Source of the DNA: Gammaproteobacteria bacterium | GTDB lineage: Bacteria > Pseudomonadota > Gammaproteobacteria > Pseudomonadales > Azotimanducaceae | Length of the DNA: 64,000 bases | Assembly (NCBI GenBank): GCA_009841615.1 | Contig: VXLL01000004.1 | Span: forward strand, 176,000 to 239,999 | Reading direction: 5' to 3' | Part shown: positions 17,486 through 27,243 of the stretch, one piece after another | Numbering within the stretch: the first letter of the stretch is position 1 | Layout: each line of letters begins with the position of its first letter | Notes under the pieces: model-generated | Told to the model about the DNA's origin: nothing | Databases searched by the model: none | What the model saw: the letters and a program-made list of their open reading frames with translations, nothing else | Program-made: the position numbers and the translations under genes

Positions 17486-19419
17486 TAGTGGTAGCAAAAG
17501 TAGCGTCTTACGGTACCTGGCATTCTCCTCTCACTGCACAACTCGCGACTACCGATTACGTAAGTTTTAGTGAACTCTTAGTCGATGGTTCGAATCTCTA
17601 TTTTCTTGAACTACGACCACACGAGGGAGGACGTACAACGTTAAATGTTCAAACCAGTGAAGGAGGCATTTTTGAACTCACTCCTGCCCCCTTTAGTGTC
17701 CGGACAAAAGTTCACGAATACGGAGGGAGTTCTTACACTGTAGCAAACGGGATAGTGTACTTTGTTAATGCAGAAGATCAAGATATTTATTCCACAAACT
17801 ACGGGTCGAATGTTGTACCCAATCAGATTACAAAATCAGGAAACAATGAAAGGTTTGCGAATCTCGTCCACGACGATAAACACGGTCGTCTCATAAGCGT
17901 GCGAGAAACACATGAAGGCGATCAAGTGTTGAACGACTTGGTTCAAACAAATTTGACAAAAGGGACGTGTAAAGTCTTACACGAAGGCCACGATTTTTAT
18001 GGACAACCTAGCCTGAGTCCATGTGGTAATCGAATCAGTTTCTTGGCTTGGGATCTACCGAACATGCCTTGGGACAGCACTTTACTCTACATCGCGAATT
18101 TCGATGATAACGGAGACATCAATGACATCTCCCTCTTGACCAGTGGTACAAAAGAATCTGTGTTTCAGCCTGAGTGGATCGACTCTGACCGACTGATTTT
18201 CGTGTCAGATCGTAATGGATTTTGGAATCTTTACCAATTCGACGGAAATAAGACATCTGTGATAGTGGAGGATCACGCGGAATACGGCTTCCCACTTTGG
18301 GTTCTTGATATGCGTAGCTATGTAACTTGGGGTAATAGCCGCGTTGTTGCGGTGAGGAAGTCAATTGAAGAAACTTCATTAGTCGTAGTTGACTGCACAT
18401 CCGGTAAAGTTAATCCGATTAATCAGGATTACTGTAGTTACTCCTCTCTCACACGCTATCGAGATGGTTTAGTATTCATTGGTGGAAGTTCTAGCCGTCT
18501 TACTTCAATTGTTGAGTTGAAATTGGGGAGTAGAGAAGCAAAACATTTAGTAGAACCTGGAAAACGACCATTATCGTTGGAGTGTATATCGCAAGCAGAG
18601 CAAATTTCTTATTTCAACCAAAATGACCAGGTTGTGTATGCTAATTTTTATCCACCAACCAATGATGCATATACAGCGCCGGAGGGCGAACGACCACCGC
18701 TTTTAGTCTTATCGCACGGTGGGCCAACGTCACACTCGAACGCAAGTTTTAGATTTCATGTTCAGTATTTCACGTCGCGCGGGTGGGCGGTTTTGGACGT
18801 AAATTATGGTGGTTCGACCGGTTTCGGTCGAGAATACCGGAACCGCTTATTGAATAACTGGGGAATAGTAGACGTCGAAGACTGTGAGGCCGGTGTCCGA
18901 CACCTGGCTAGGTTGGGACAAATAGATCTCAATCGAGTTGCGATTCGAGGTGGCAGTGCAGGTGGATATACGACATTGCGTGCACTCACAACAAGTTCTA
19001 TATTCAGAGCTGGCTCGAGTTTGTACGGCGTTGCAGACGTGCGCGCACTCGCTCAAGACACCCACAAGTTTGAATCGAAATACTTGGAATCTCTGATCCC
19101 AGCGGATGAAATGGACACGCGTTCTCCGATCAATCACATCGACAAATTTTCTGTGCCGGTGATTTTTTACCAAGGAATGGAAGATCGAGTCGTGCCGCCA
19201 AATCAGACAGAGTCCATGTATGAAGCACTATCACAAAAAGGAATCACGACGGCGATGTTTTTATTTGAAGGGGAAGGTCATGGTTTTCGTGCCGCAGAAC
19301 ATGTACGTACCGTCCTTGAAACTGAGTTAATTTTCTTTTCAAAAGTGTTTGGTATAGAAAGAGAAGATGTCGATATGAGTTTCTTCAAATCAGCGCGCTT
19401 GGTGAACGCTAGGTGGTAA
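17482..19419 (+). CDS. S9 family (prolyl oligopeptidase-like) serine peptidase
   Basis: A 645-residue acylaminoacyl-peptidase / dipeptidyl-peptidase-like enzyme. The first 380 residues show beta-propeller repeats (LSPCGNRISFLAWDLPNMPW, FVSDRNGFWNLY). The C-terminal alpha/beta hydrolase has Ser492 in RGGSAGGYT, Asp568 in GMEDRVVPP and His600 in GEGHGF, a complete triad. VLSHGGPTSHS contributes the oxyanion region. No signal peptide is visible, so a cytoplasmic role in peptide breakdown is likely. The GTG start overlaps the acetyltransferase stop, and the end overlaps ddl by 7 bp, forming a three-gene chain. Confidence 0.92.
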   Translation: MIVVAKVASYGTWHSPLTAQLATTDYVSFSELLVDGSNLYFLELRPHEGGRTTLNVQTSEGGIFELTPAPFSVRTKVHEYGGSSYTVANGIVYFVNAEDQDIYSTNYGSNVVPNQITKSGNNERFANLVHDDKHGRLISVRETHEGDQVLNDLVQTNLTKGTCKVLHEGHDFYGQPSLSPCGNRISFLAWDLPNMPWDSTLLYIANFDDNGDINDISLLTSGTKESVFQPEWIDSDRLIFVSDRNGFWNLYQFDGNKTSVIVEDHAEYGFPLWVLDMRSYVTWGNSRVVAVRKSIEETSLVVVDCTSGKVNPINQDYCSYSSLTRYRDGLVFIGGSSSRLTSIVELKLGSREAKHLVEPGKRPLSLECISQAEQISYFNQNDQVVYANFYPPTNDAYTAPEGERPPLLVLSHGGPTSHSNASFRFHVQYFTSRGWAVLDVNYGGSTGFGREYRNRLLNNWGIVDVEDCEAGVRHLARLGQIDLNRVAIRGGSAGGYTTLRALTTSSIFRAGSSLYGVADVRALAQDTHKFESKYLESLIPADEMDTRSPINHIDKFSVPVIFYQGMEDRVVPPNQTESMYEALSQKGITTAMFLFEGEGHGFRAAEHVRTVLETELIFFSKVFGIEREDVDMSFFKSARLVNARW

Positions 19420-20366
19420 CAAAGGTTGCTGTCGTCGGCGGTGGATGCTCAGCAGAAGCTGAGGTTTCGCGATCTTCAGCGTCGCAAATCACCTCCGCTC
19501 TAAAACAAAACTTTGATGTTGAGTATTTCGAACTGTCCCAGAATTTAGCGGAAGAACTATCTAACTTCACACCCGATATCGTGTTTCCAGTTTTGCATGG
19601 GTTTCCGGGAGAAGATGGTACGGTCCAAGGACTACTTTCGGTTCTCGGTTATCCGTTCGTTGGGAGTGATACTAATGCGAGCGTTGTTTCTATGAACAAA
19701 GCTCTTTCAAAGTACTATTTCGATGCAGCCGGAATACCAGTGTTGCCTCAGATCGTCGTCAAGCAAGGATCGCTTGAAGCGGACATAGACCGCGTAATTA
19801 CCTCTTTCGGTGATCGAGTCGTATGCAAACCTATGCACGGAGGCTCCGCGCTTGGCGTCGTACCGCTTCCTTTGGGTGGCGACTTACGACACGCACTATC
19901 CACTTCTCTAGAAATCGATAACACCATCTTGGTAGAACCATTCGTCGAAGGGCGAGAAATTACGGTCGGAGTTTTAGATTTACATCACGAGCAAATTGAA
20001 GCTCTGCCGGTAACCGAAATTCTGGTGGCTAAGAACGAGTGGTACGACTACACCAACCGATACACGCCCGGACGTAGTGAACACTTAATTCCTGCAGAAA
20101 TAGACGAAGCAACGAACAACGCACTTCAGACAGCTGCAATTCGGGCTCACCAGTCGGTCGGTTGTCGAGATCTATCCAGAGTGGATTTCATTCTCGAACC
20201 CAATGGAAATTTCTGGGTCTTGGAGGTAAACAATATCCCAGGCATGACGCCAACGAGCCTCTATCCCGACGCGGCGCAAGTGCATGGAATCTCGTTCCAG
20301 GTACTCGCCGAGAAGCTTGTGAGCAGTGCTTCGCGCCGTGGTCCTGATTTAGACGAACTGGACTAA
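19413..20366 (+). CDS. ddl: D-alanine--D-alanine ligase
   Basis: A 317-residue ATP-grasp enzyme that makes the D-Ala-D-Ala dipeptide for peptidoglycan precursors. KVAVVGGGCSAEAEVSRSSA, PVLHGFPGEDGTVQG and GYPFVGSD are family signatures. VCKPMHGGSALGV and LVEPFVEGREITVGVL form the ATP-binding region, and DFILEPNGNFWVLEVNNIPGMTPTS (read with its neighbours) supplies the metal ligands. It starts with GTG inside the end of the S9 peptidase gene, which implies translational coupling. It lies outside an ftsQAZ/mur cluster, so it may be the DdlA-type copy; whether a second ddl exists cannot be seen. Confidence 0.93.
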   Translation: MVTKVAVVGGGCSAEAEVSRSSASQITSALKQNFDVEYFELSQNLAEELSNFTPDIVFPVLHGFPGEDGTVQGLLSVLGYPFVGSDTNASVVSMNKALSKYYFDAAGIPVLPQIVVKQGSLEADIDRVITSFGDRVVCKPMHGGSALGVVPLPLGGDLRHALSTSLEIDNTILVEPFVEGREITVGVLDLHHEQIEALPVTEILVAKNEWYDYTNRYTPGRSEHLIPAEIDEATNNALQTAAIRAHQSVGCRDLSRVDFILEPNGNFWVLEVNNIPGMTPTSLYPDAAQVHGISFQVLAEKLVSSASRRGPDLDELD

Positions 20367-20451
20367 ATTCGTTCGACTGATCTGATAATATTCGGGGAAT
20401 TGGTGCGACAAAAGCATCAATCGAAAGTGCTCGAGAAACACAGTTGGCGAG

Positions 20452-21051
20452 TTAGAACTTTATCTTCACTGCCGCTGAAAATAAGATCGTGTTGTTACGT
20501 TTTTCAAAAAAGTTTGTTAATAAAAACTCAAACGAAAGCGTTTCGAAACGGTTTGAAGCTAGTTCAATTCCTAGTGCAGCCACAGGTAATGTCTCACTCT
20601 CCTCAACCTCAAAACGTTCCATGAAGACAGTTCCAGAGGTCCATACATCAAATTCCATCGACTTCCAATGTCGTGCAAGTCCAGCCTTGCCCAGCAAAGA
20701 AAACGGTCCTCGAAACGGAAAGGTCCTAACAGCTAACGCAGATAGAAAATGGTAGTTATGTGATTGAACGTCGATTTGCAATGGCGCGATCGTCTTCGGA
20801 AGATTGGCTTTTTGAATTAAATCGCGTGGTTCAACTCCAGAAGCATCCCAACACAGTTCAATACCGAGTCGTTGATTGATCTGGACACCAGCTCCCACTC
20901 CAAGAGCCGTGTCTACGGCGTAATCTCTAGCAAGAACAATCGACCCGCTGCCTAAGACGTACCAGTCCAGTTCTCTATCTTCTGCCAATGTAGTTGGATT
21001 AATTATCAAACTGAGCAAAGCGAGCAAAAAAGTAGTGGACAAGGTTCTCAT
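20452..21051 (-). CDS. Predicted outer-membrane beta-barrel protein
   Basis: A 199-residue protein with a signal peptide (MRTLSTTFLLALLSLIINPTTLA) followed by alternating amphipathic strands. Examples are DWYVLGSGSIVL, LGVGAGVQINQRLGIELCW, LSALAVRTFPF and FSLLGKAGLARHW. It ends in ...FSAAVKIKF with a C-terminal phenylalanine, the usual signal for barrel insertion by the BAM complex. Size and strand pattern suggest an eight-strand OmpA/OmpW-like barrel. No specific family was recognised. pyrD lies 29 bp upstream on the same strand. Confidence 0.75.
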   Translation of the reverse strand: MRTLSTTFLLALLSLIINPTTLAEDRELDWYVLGSGSIVLARDYAVDTALGVGAGVQINQRLGIELCWDASGVEPRDLIQKANLPKTIAPLQIDVQSHNYHFLSALAVRTFPFRGPFSLLGKAGLARHWKSMEFDVWTSGTVFMERFEVEESETLPVAALGIELASNRFETLSFEFLLTNFFEKRNNTILFSAAVKIKF

Positions 21052-21080
21052 TCAGTTTCCACCTAGAAGTGATTGGATCT

Positions 21081-22079
21081 TCAATCGACCTGGGTAATTT
21101 CCCTGATGCATCTAGGGCCATGATAAACCAATCCGGTATAGAGCTGAAGCAAATCTGCACCTGCTTCGCGCATTTTTGTGGCTGAGTGTGGGTCCCAGAT
21201 CCCACCACATCCAATAATTAGACAATCTGCGCCAAGGAAACTCCTTGCTTTACGGACGCTGTTCAATGCCAACGGAAACAATGGACGACCACTCAGGCCA
21301 CCCTGACGTTGTTCGCCATCCTTACTTGGTCTGGTCGTTGTAGTATTTGTAGCGACAATGCCATCTACACCTTCAGCTTGAACAGCCGAACATAGAATTT
21401 CAAGTTCATTTTCAGATAGATCTGGCGATATTTTTACTAATAGCAAAGTACGCTTTTCGCCATTCTTAGTTGAAGAATCTCTTAAACGAACTAACCGCGC
21501 GAGCAGGTTCTGTACCTGATGCATTCCTTGTAGTTCGCGTAATCCTGGGGTATTGGGCGACGAAATATTAATCGTCACGAAATCAACTAACGTATTTGCT
21601 CGTACAAAACAATATTCGTAGTCTTCGTACGCTTGCTCCAAAGGAGTATCGAAATTTTTTCCGATGTTAATACCGATAGGGACGTTCACGTGTGGTGTTT
21701 CACTAACGACTTTTCGCATGAGGGCATCTATTCCTTGGTTATTGAACCCTAAGCGATTAATCAATGCAAAATCTTTTCTCAAACGGAAGACTCGAGGACG
21801 GGAATTGCCAGGTTGTGCGCGCGGTGTGACCGCCCCAAATTCCAAGAATCCAAAATTTAATTTAGACAGCCCACGGATTGCTAATCCGTCTTTATCAAAA
21901 CCCGCTGCTAGACCTACACGATTGGAAACGCGCAGCCCACCTACTTCGATGGTTCTATCGTTTTGATTGCGTTTCGCCGGCAACGAGCCGTACCAGCTTA
22001 AGACGTTTAAAGTTAATTGATGCGCCCATTCTGGAGGCAAAGAAAAAAGGAATGGACGGAGAAGTTCGTATATATTCAC
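21081..22079 (-). CDS. pyrD: Dihydroorotate dehydrogenase, class 2 (quinone-dependent)
   Basis: A 332-residue FMN enzyme of pyrimidine synthesis that passes electrons from dihydroorotate to quinone at the inner membrane. The N-terminal helix MNIYELLRPFLFSLPPEWAHQLTLNVL is the membrane-binding element that defines class 2. VGLAAGFDKDG, FGAVTPRAQPGN, NRLGFNNQG and TINISSPNTPGLRELQ (catalytic serine region) match the family, as do VKISPDL and IIGCGGI. It probably heads a two-gene unit with the beta-barrel gene. The 115-bp upstream region contains an inverted repeat (CTAGCGA 22134-22140, TCGCTAG 22152-22158) between it and the divergent moxR. Confidence 0.96.
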   Translation of the reverse strand: MNIYELLRPFLFSLPPEWAHQLTLNVLSWYGSLPAKRNQNDRTIEVGGLRVSNRVGLAAGFDKDGLAIRGLSKLNFGFLEFGAVTPRAQPGNSRPRVFRLRKDFALINRLGFNNQGIDALMRKVVSETPHVNVPIGINIGKNFDTPLEQAYEDYEYCFVRANTLVDFVTINISSPNTPGLRELQGMHQVQNLLARLVRLRDSSTKNGEKRTLLLVKISPDLSENELEILCSAVQAEGVDGIVATNTTTTRPSKDGEQRQGGLSGRPLFPLALNSVRKARSFLGADCLIIGCGGIWDPHSATKMREAGADLLQLYTGLVYHGPRCIREITQVD

Positions 22080-22200
22080 AATACGAAGAACAATTCTAAA
22101 GAGACACTACTCAACGACGTTTACGGCGAGGGGCTAGCGACTCGTGCTTTCTCGCTAGAATCGTAATTTTATTTTCACGCAATTTGTAAGGTTTTTGACT

Positions 22201-23142
22201 TTGGAATCACTATTAAAACGAACTATTAGCGTCAATGATTGGCTAAATACTCGCATTGTCGGCCAAGAACTATTGACACGCCGTTTGATAATGGCACTCC
22301 TACTTGGAGGGCATCTTTTAGTTGAAGGTGCACCGGGTCTAGCGAAAACTAGAGCGGTCAAAGAACTTTCGCGTGGGGTTCAGGCGGAATTTCATCGTAT
22401 TCAGTTCACGCCAGACCTCCTGCCCAGTGACGTAACAGGAACGGAAGTCTATCGACCCGAGGCTGGAACTTTTGAGTTCAAACAAGGTCCCATATTTCAT
22501 AACGTCTTACTTGCGGATGAGGTGAATCGTGCACCAGCAAAAGTTCAGTCCGCGTTACTTGAAGGAATGGCGGAACACCAAGTAACACAAGGTCGAGAGA
22601 CGTATCGACTCCCTGACTTGTTTCTAGTGATGGCAACACAAAATCCGATCGAACAGGAAGGGACATATCCGTTGCCCGAAGCACAACTAGATCGATTTTT
22701 AATGCACGTTCGAATCGGCTACCCTCCCCCGTTGCAAGAGCTAGCAATTCTGCAAATTGCGCGCGATGATGTGCTGCAAAAAGACGTACCGCCACCTGTT
22801 GTACTACATCAAGATGAGGTCTTTGAAGCTCGGCGTCAGATATCGGAACTGCACATGGCTAGTGCAATGGAAAAATATATTGTCGCACTCGTTGTTCACA
22901 CTAGAACTGAGCTGTCAGGTGTTGAATACGGAGGCAGTCCGCGAGCAACTATCTCTCTGGATCAAGGTGCCCGAGCTAATGCATGGTTGGATGGTCGCGA
23001 CTACGTGTCTCCCGAGGATATTCAAAGCGTTCTACATGATGTTCTACGCCATCGAATCATCCTCTCGTATGAATCGGAAGCACAGGGGCACACACCGGAT
23101 AAAGCTATCGACGAAACACTGAACGCGGTGCCCGTACCTTAG
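22201..23142 (+). CDS. MoxR-type AAA+ ATPase
   Basis: About 313 residues. Walker A is EGAPGLAKTRA, Walker B is LLADEVNRAPAKVQSALLE, and sensor 1 is VMATQNPIEQEGTYPLPEAQ, all standard for MoxR chaperone-like ATPases. A TTG at 22201 lies nine bases from an AAGG ribosome site; a TTG two codons earlier (22195) is also possible. MoxR proteins work with adjacent von Willebrand A proteins, probably to insert metals or remodel targets. It is the first gene of a six-gene run (to 28913) whose spacing is 5 bp or less or overlapping, so one operon is very likely. Confidence 0.93.
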   Translation: MESLLKRTISVNDWLNTRIVGQELLTRRLIMALLLGGHLLVEGAPGLAKTRAVKELSRGVQAEFHRIQFTPDLLPSDVTGTEVYRPEAGTFEFKQGPIFHNVLLADEVNRAPAKVQSALLEGMAEHQVTQGRETYRLPDLFLVMATQNPIEQEGTYPLPEAQLDRFLMHVRIGYPPPLQELAILQIARDDVLQKDVPPPVVLHQDEVFEARRQISELHMASAMEKYIVALVVHTRTELSGVEYGGSPRATISLDQGARANAWLDGRDYVSPEDIQSVLHDVLRHRIILSYESEAQGHTPDKAIDETLNAVPVP

Positions 23143-23147
23143 AAACT

Positions 23148-24050
23148 ATGGCTCAGCTGACAGGTGCATACGTTTCGATCAACGATCTAGTCAGATTGAC
23201 CGCTGCATACGGCAAGGTTCGAAAGAAGAAAAGGAGAGCGCGCAAGTTAACAGGGGATAGGTTCTCGCGCCAACGAGGACGTGGAGTTGATTTTGAAGAA
23301 GTCCGCCTGTACCAACCTGGGGACGATGTTCGGAATATCGATTGGAACGTCACCGCCCGCAAGAATGAGCCCCACACGAAGGTATTCACGGAAGAACGCG
23401 AAAAACCGACACTTGTGGTAGTGGATCAAACTTCGACGATGTTTTTTGGTTCAAAAGTACGACTCAAAAGCGTAGCAGCCGCCGAGATAGCCGCCAGACT
23501 AGCTTGGGTTACGCTTGCAGAACACGATCGCGTGGGCGGAGTCGTATTTGGCGAAGACGGCACGATGACGACTAAACCATTACGCAACAGTCGATCCGTA
23601 GTCAAACTCTTACGAGATGTCGTTACCGCAAACCAAGCCCTAAGAGTGAACAACTTACAACAAGAAAAAGAAAAACTGTGGGAAAATATGATCACACATC
23701 TGCAATGTGCTGCTCCGCATCATCATCGTATCATCGTTATTAGCGATTTCAAAAACATTAGTCAGAATGCCATACAGGAGCTCATGCATCGCGGACGCCA
23801 CAACGAATTGCAAGTGTTTCATGTCTATGATGAACTCGAAACTAATTTACCTCCATCCAATCAATATTCAGTTACTTCTGCATCGAATACAATTGAATTT
23901 GACAGCACCGGAAACACCACGAAACGTGAGTACTCGCGACGCTACGAAGTAAGAATGGAACGGTTAAAAACTTTTTGTGTTCAGAATCTTGTCGCATTTG
24001 AATCGATATCAACGACCGAAAATCTAGATTTTCTCTCTTTAGAACGGTAA
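23148..24050 (+). CDS. DUF58 protein of the moxR-bat operon
   Basis: A 300-residue cytoplasmic protein of the DUF58 family. The signature is GRGVDFEEVRLYQPGDDVRN followed by IDWNVTARKNEPHTKVFTEE, then EKPTLVVVDQTSTMFFGS, a vWA-like strand with a partial MIDAS (DQTST). The remainder is a Rossmann-like domain with RIIVISDF. DUF58 proteins are encoded directly after moxR in Bat operons and probably act as adaptors. It begins 5 bp after moxR and ends 1 bp before the DUF4381 gene. Confidence 0.92.
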   Translation: MAQLTGAYVSINDLVRLTAAYGKVRKKKRRARKLTGDRFSRQRGRGVDFEEVRLYQPGDDVRNIDWNVTARKNEPHTKVFTEEREKPTLVVVDQTSTMFFGSKVRLKSVAAAEIAARLAWVTLAEHDRVGGVVFGEDGTMTTKPLRNSRSVVKLLRDVVTANQALRVNNLQQEKEKLWENMITHLQCAAPHHHRIIVISDFKNISQNAIQELMHRGRHNELQVFHVYDELETNLPPSNQYSVTSASNTIEFDSTGNTTKREYSRRYEVRMERLKTFCVQNLVAFESISTTENLDFLSLER

Positions 24051-24051
24051 T

Positions 24052-24546
24052 ATGCCACCAGATTTGATACAGCAACTGCGCGATATACACGAGCCGACCG
24101 CGCCAGGATTTTGGCCCTTGTCGACCTCGTGGTGGGTTCTTTTTAGCGTCGTCTTTGTGCTCCTTATTGGTTTGATGCTTTGGATACTTTGGCGGAACCA
24201 CCGTCTTGCGCCATATAAACGCATTAGGAACATGGCACGCGACTTAACACAACAGCGTGAATCTGGCGAAATTGATGCACTATCCTATGCATCAGGAATC
24301 AATTTAATCTTTAAAGAGTTGTTGGTCGACATAGAAAGCCGTACTGAGTCCACTACTGCGTTCGGTACGACTTGGCAAGACCTGTTAGCTGACAGATTTA
24401 ATGAACAGGGGTTCATATCTGGTCCAGGTGCATGTCTGGGAAATGCTCGTTTTGTCGGTAGTTCATTTTCTGACGAAGGATTGCCTGGATTAGTGCAAAA
24501 CACACTATTACGTGTTAAACCGACAAAGGAACTCACCGATGCTTGA
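24052..24546 (+). CDS. DUF4381 membrane protein of the bat operon
   Basis: A 164-residue protein with one membrane segment (about 24-46, WWVLFSVVFVLLIGLMLWILW) near the N-terminus. LRDIHEPTAPGFWPLSTSWW just before it is the DUF4381 signature. The rest is cytoplasmic, helical and probably contacts the neighbouring vWA proteins. The start follows the DUF58 stop by one base and the end overlaps batA by 8 bp. Function is unknown outside its constant association with this operon type. Confidence 0.88.
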   Translation: MPPDLIQQLRDIHEPTAPGFWPLSTSWWVLFSVVFVLLIGLMLWILWRNHRLAPYKRIRNMARDLTQQRESGEIDALSYASGINLIFKELLVDIESRTESTTAFGTTWQDLLADRFNEQGFISGPGACLGNARFVGSSFSDEGLPGLVQNTLLRVKPTKELTDA

Positions 24547-25516
24547 GTTTCTTTGGCCGTGGGCATTTCTGTTGCTTGTAGCACTTCCGTTGCTACGTCT
24601 CACACTTCCACGCAAAAGCAATCCGCAAACTGCTCTCACGGTGCCAAGCGTCGACGATTTTCGATTCAAAGACCAATTACGTAGTATGCTGGTTTCTGGA
24701 CGTCGTTGGTGGCGCTTGTTATTGTTACTCCTCGCGATCACCGCTCTTGTGACTGCTCTGGCGCGCCCTCAATGGAGCGGCGACCCTGTGGCACTCCCAA
24801 CTGAGGGAAGAGACATGTTCCTTGCGATTGACATCTCTCAGAGCATGCAACAGCAGGACATGCGATTGAACGGCAGAGATGTGACTAGATTGTCGGCATT
24901 GAAGCATGTCGTAAAACCATTTATTGAAGAACGCGAGGGAGACCGGCTGGGTCTTATCGTTTTTGGTACTGGCGCGTATGTCTACGTACCTCTAACATCT
25001 GATGTAAAAACTGTGAACCGACTATTGCAAGAAACTCCGGTCGGAATCGCGGGCGGTCAAACAGCAATCGGAGATACTTTGGGCTTAGCGGTAAAGAGAT
25101 TGCTCGACAGACCCATTGAACATCGAATTCTGATTTTGATGACAGACGGTTCGCACAACTCCGGAGTTTTGACCCCTGAGGAAGCCATCGATCTAGCGGT
25201 AGAAGCAAATGTTCGAATTCACACTATTGGTCTAGGCTCGGAACGCGTGAATGGTAACTACTTTGGTTCCAATCGCTACTTTCGCCGACAGTCTTTCATG
25301 GATACAGATAACTTAGAGAACATCGCGTCCAAAACTGGTGGAAAGTTCTTCCGTGCGACCGACACGAACTCTCTCGAACGTGTTTACGATCAAATTATGT
25401 TACTAGAACCTGTGATACAGGATCCAGAGACACTTCGTCCCATCAAATCGCTCGTACATTGGCCTCTTCTTCTAGCGTCTTTTCTCTTTAGCTATCTTTG
25501 GTGGAGTCGACGATGA
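24539..25516 (+). CDS. batA: BatA-like von Willebrand A membrane protein
   Basis: A 325-residue vWA protein. The ATG at 24539 is chosen because it overlaps the previous stop and gives the conserved opening MLEFLWPWAFLLLVALPLL; a longer frame start at 24512 is less likely. Membrane segments lie at about 5-22, 50-70 and near the C-terminus (LLLASFLFSYLWW). The MIDAS motif is complete: AIDISQSM (DxSxS), a threonine in GGQTAIG and an aspartate in LMTDGSHNSG. It is predicted to display a metal-dependent binding domain in the periplasm with BatB. Confidence 0.93.
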   Translation: MLEFLWPWAFLLLVALPLLRLTLPRKSNPQTALTVPSVDDFRFKDQLRSMLVSGRRWWRLLLLLLAITALVTALARPQWSGDPVALPTEGRDMFLAIDISQSMQQQDMRLNGRDVTRLSALKHVVKPFIEEREGDRLGLIVFGTGAYVYVPLTSDVKTVNRLLQETPVGIAGGQTAIGDTLGLAVKRLLDRPIEHRILILMTDGSHNSGVLTPEEAIDLAVEANVRIHTIGLGSERVNGNYFGSNRYFRRQSFMDTDNLENIASKTGGKFFRATDTNSLERVYDQIMLLEPVIQDPETLRPIKSLVHWPLLLASFLFSYLWWSRR

Positions 25517-27243
25517 ATTTTCTTAGAGATCTTGTCGGGAATTTTCATTTCATCCGTCCATGGTGGTTGCTTGGGTGTCTGGTCATACCAGTTATCTACT
25601 TGCTACGTAAACATGCCAAGCGAAGTAAAAGCGGTTGGGATTCAGTAGTAGCTCCAGAACTTCTCAATGTGCTAATCCCCGAGCGAGCGCAACAACAGCT
25701 TCGTCGATGGTTTGACATCTTGGTCGCCAGTGCGCTCCTTATCGCTTGTTTCGCAATGGCTGGACCAAGTTGGAAACAAATTCCATTACCCGTCGAACAG
25801 CAACGCGATGACTTGGTGCTAGTCTTAGACTGTTCTACCAGCATGTATGCAGAAGACATAGCACCATCGCGGTTAGGTCACGCCAAGCAAAAGATTACCG
25901 ACATTTTGCGAAACCGTTCCGAAGGTCGCACAGCGTTAGTGGCCTACGCTGGAGACGCCCATATAGTAACTCCACTCACGAACGATGTTGAAACCATCCA
26001 ACATCTACTTGTTTCAGTTGAACCGCGGATAATGCCGATCCCTGGAAGCAACACAGATCATGCTCTAGAGCTTTCATGGGAATTGCTGAACCAAGGTGCT
26101 AACGGACATGGACGAATCTTAGTGATTACGGATAGCGTTGATGAAGAACTCGAATTCGAAACTCCGAGACAGAGTAGTATTGAAGTCCACTTCCTAGGGG
26201 TTGGCACGGAAACTGGCGCTCCAATCCCCGAACCTGACATCGAAGGAACTCAAAGCTTCATGCAGGATAGGAATGGGCGTCTGATCGTTCCGAAGCTACA
26301 TGAGGATTTGGTGAAAGCTAGAATTCGACCAGTAGATGGCATCTACCACTCTTTAAATATTGATAATTCAGATATCCAGCGCTTTTATAGTGGTGTGTGG
26401 TTTAGTGGAAACCAGTTAGAACGCCTTGAAGACCGAACTTACGACACGTGGCATGATGCAGGTTATTTGTTTGTGATTCCTTTGGTGGTACTTGCATTAT
26501 TCTCAATTCGACGTGGCGTACTAGTGGCACTTTTACTAGTCGTTGCGACCGACACACATGCAAACTGGTTTGAAGACTTGTGGAAGAATGACGACCAACG
26601 GGCGTACGATGAATTACAAGAAGACAATCCCGAATCTGCAGAAACACTATTCAAAGACCCAGATTGGCAGGCAGTATCCAAGTACCGAAGCGGAGACTAC
26701 GAAGGCGCGGCCGAAATGTTTAACAGCGACGATACCATTCGTTCGCAATATAACCTAGGAAATTCACTTGCGTTATCAGGACAGATCGCTGAAGCAATCG
26801 AGACCTACGACAACGTGTTGGAACAAGATCCAGACCATGAAGACGCGCGCTTCAATCGAGATTTGCTCGACCAACTGATGCAACAAATGGTACCGCAGCC
26901 TGGTGAAGGCGAATCACCCGAATCACAACCGCTACCTGGGGAGGGAACCGAAGGCGAACCTCAAGATGATACTGGGACAGACCCGGACGGAGAACCAGAA
27001 GAGAGTGAGCAACCCCAAGACGAAGAAGGAGAAGAAACCGAGTTAGAAGGACCACCGCCGTTGCCCGATGATGCTTTGTCGAACGAAGAACTAGAAGCGA
27101 ACGATACATTGGAAAGAATGCTACGTCGGGTACCCGATGACCCAGGCAGTTTGTTACGCAACAAATTTCTGTCGGAAACGCGCAGAAGGCTTGAATCTGG
27201 AGATATAGATGTCAATCGATTAGGACGGGCTCAACGATGGTGA
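25513..27243 (+). CDS. batB: BatB-like vWA protein with TPR and acidic C-terminus
   Basis: A 576-residue fusion with a BatB-type vWA domain (MIDAS VLDCSTSMYAED, then TDSVDEE) flanked by membrane segments (about 20-35, 60-82 and 320-355). A TPR-like region follows (about 380-455, YNLGNSLALSGQIAEAIETYDNVLEQ), and then a Pro/Glu/Gly-rich acidic linker. The combination corresponds to BatB fused to the BatC TPR protein of other genomes. The ATG at 25513 overlaps the batA stop. It ends inside the start of batD. The vWA and TPR parts probably build a periplasmic protein-interaction scaffold. Confidence 0.92.
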   Translation: MNFLRDLVGNFHFIRPWWLLGCLVIPVIYLLRKHAKRSKSGWDSVVAPELLNVLIPERAQQQLRRWFDILVASALLIACFAMAGPSWKQIPLPVEQQRDDLVLVLDCSTSMYAEDIAPSRLGHAKQKITDILRNRSEGRTALVAYAGDAHIVTPLTNDVETIQHLLVSVEPRIMPIPGSNTDHALELSWELLNQGANGHGRILVITDSVDEELEFETPRQSSIEVHFLGVGTETGAPIPEPDIEGTQSFMQDRNGRLIVPKLHEDLVKARIRPVDGIYHSLNIDNSDIQRFYSGVWFSGNQLERLEDRTYDTWHDAGYLFVIPLVVLALFSIRRGVLVALLLVVATDTHANWFEDLWKNDDQRAYDELQEDNPESAETLFKDPDWQAVSKYRSGDYEGAAEMFNSDDTIRSQYNLGNSLALSGQIAEAIETYDNVLEQDPDHEDARFNRDLLDQLMQQMVPQPGEGESPESQPLPGEGTEGEPQDDTGTDPDGEPEESEQPQDEEGEETELEGPPPLPDDALSNEELEANDTLERMLRRVPDDPGSLLRNKFLSETRRRLESGDIDVNRLGRAQRW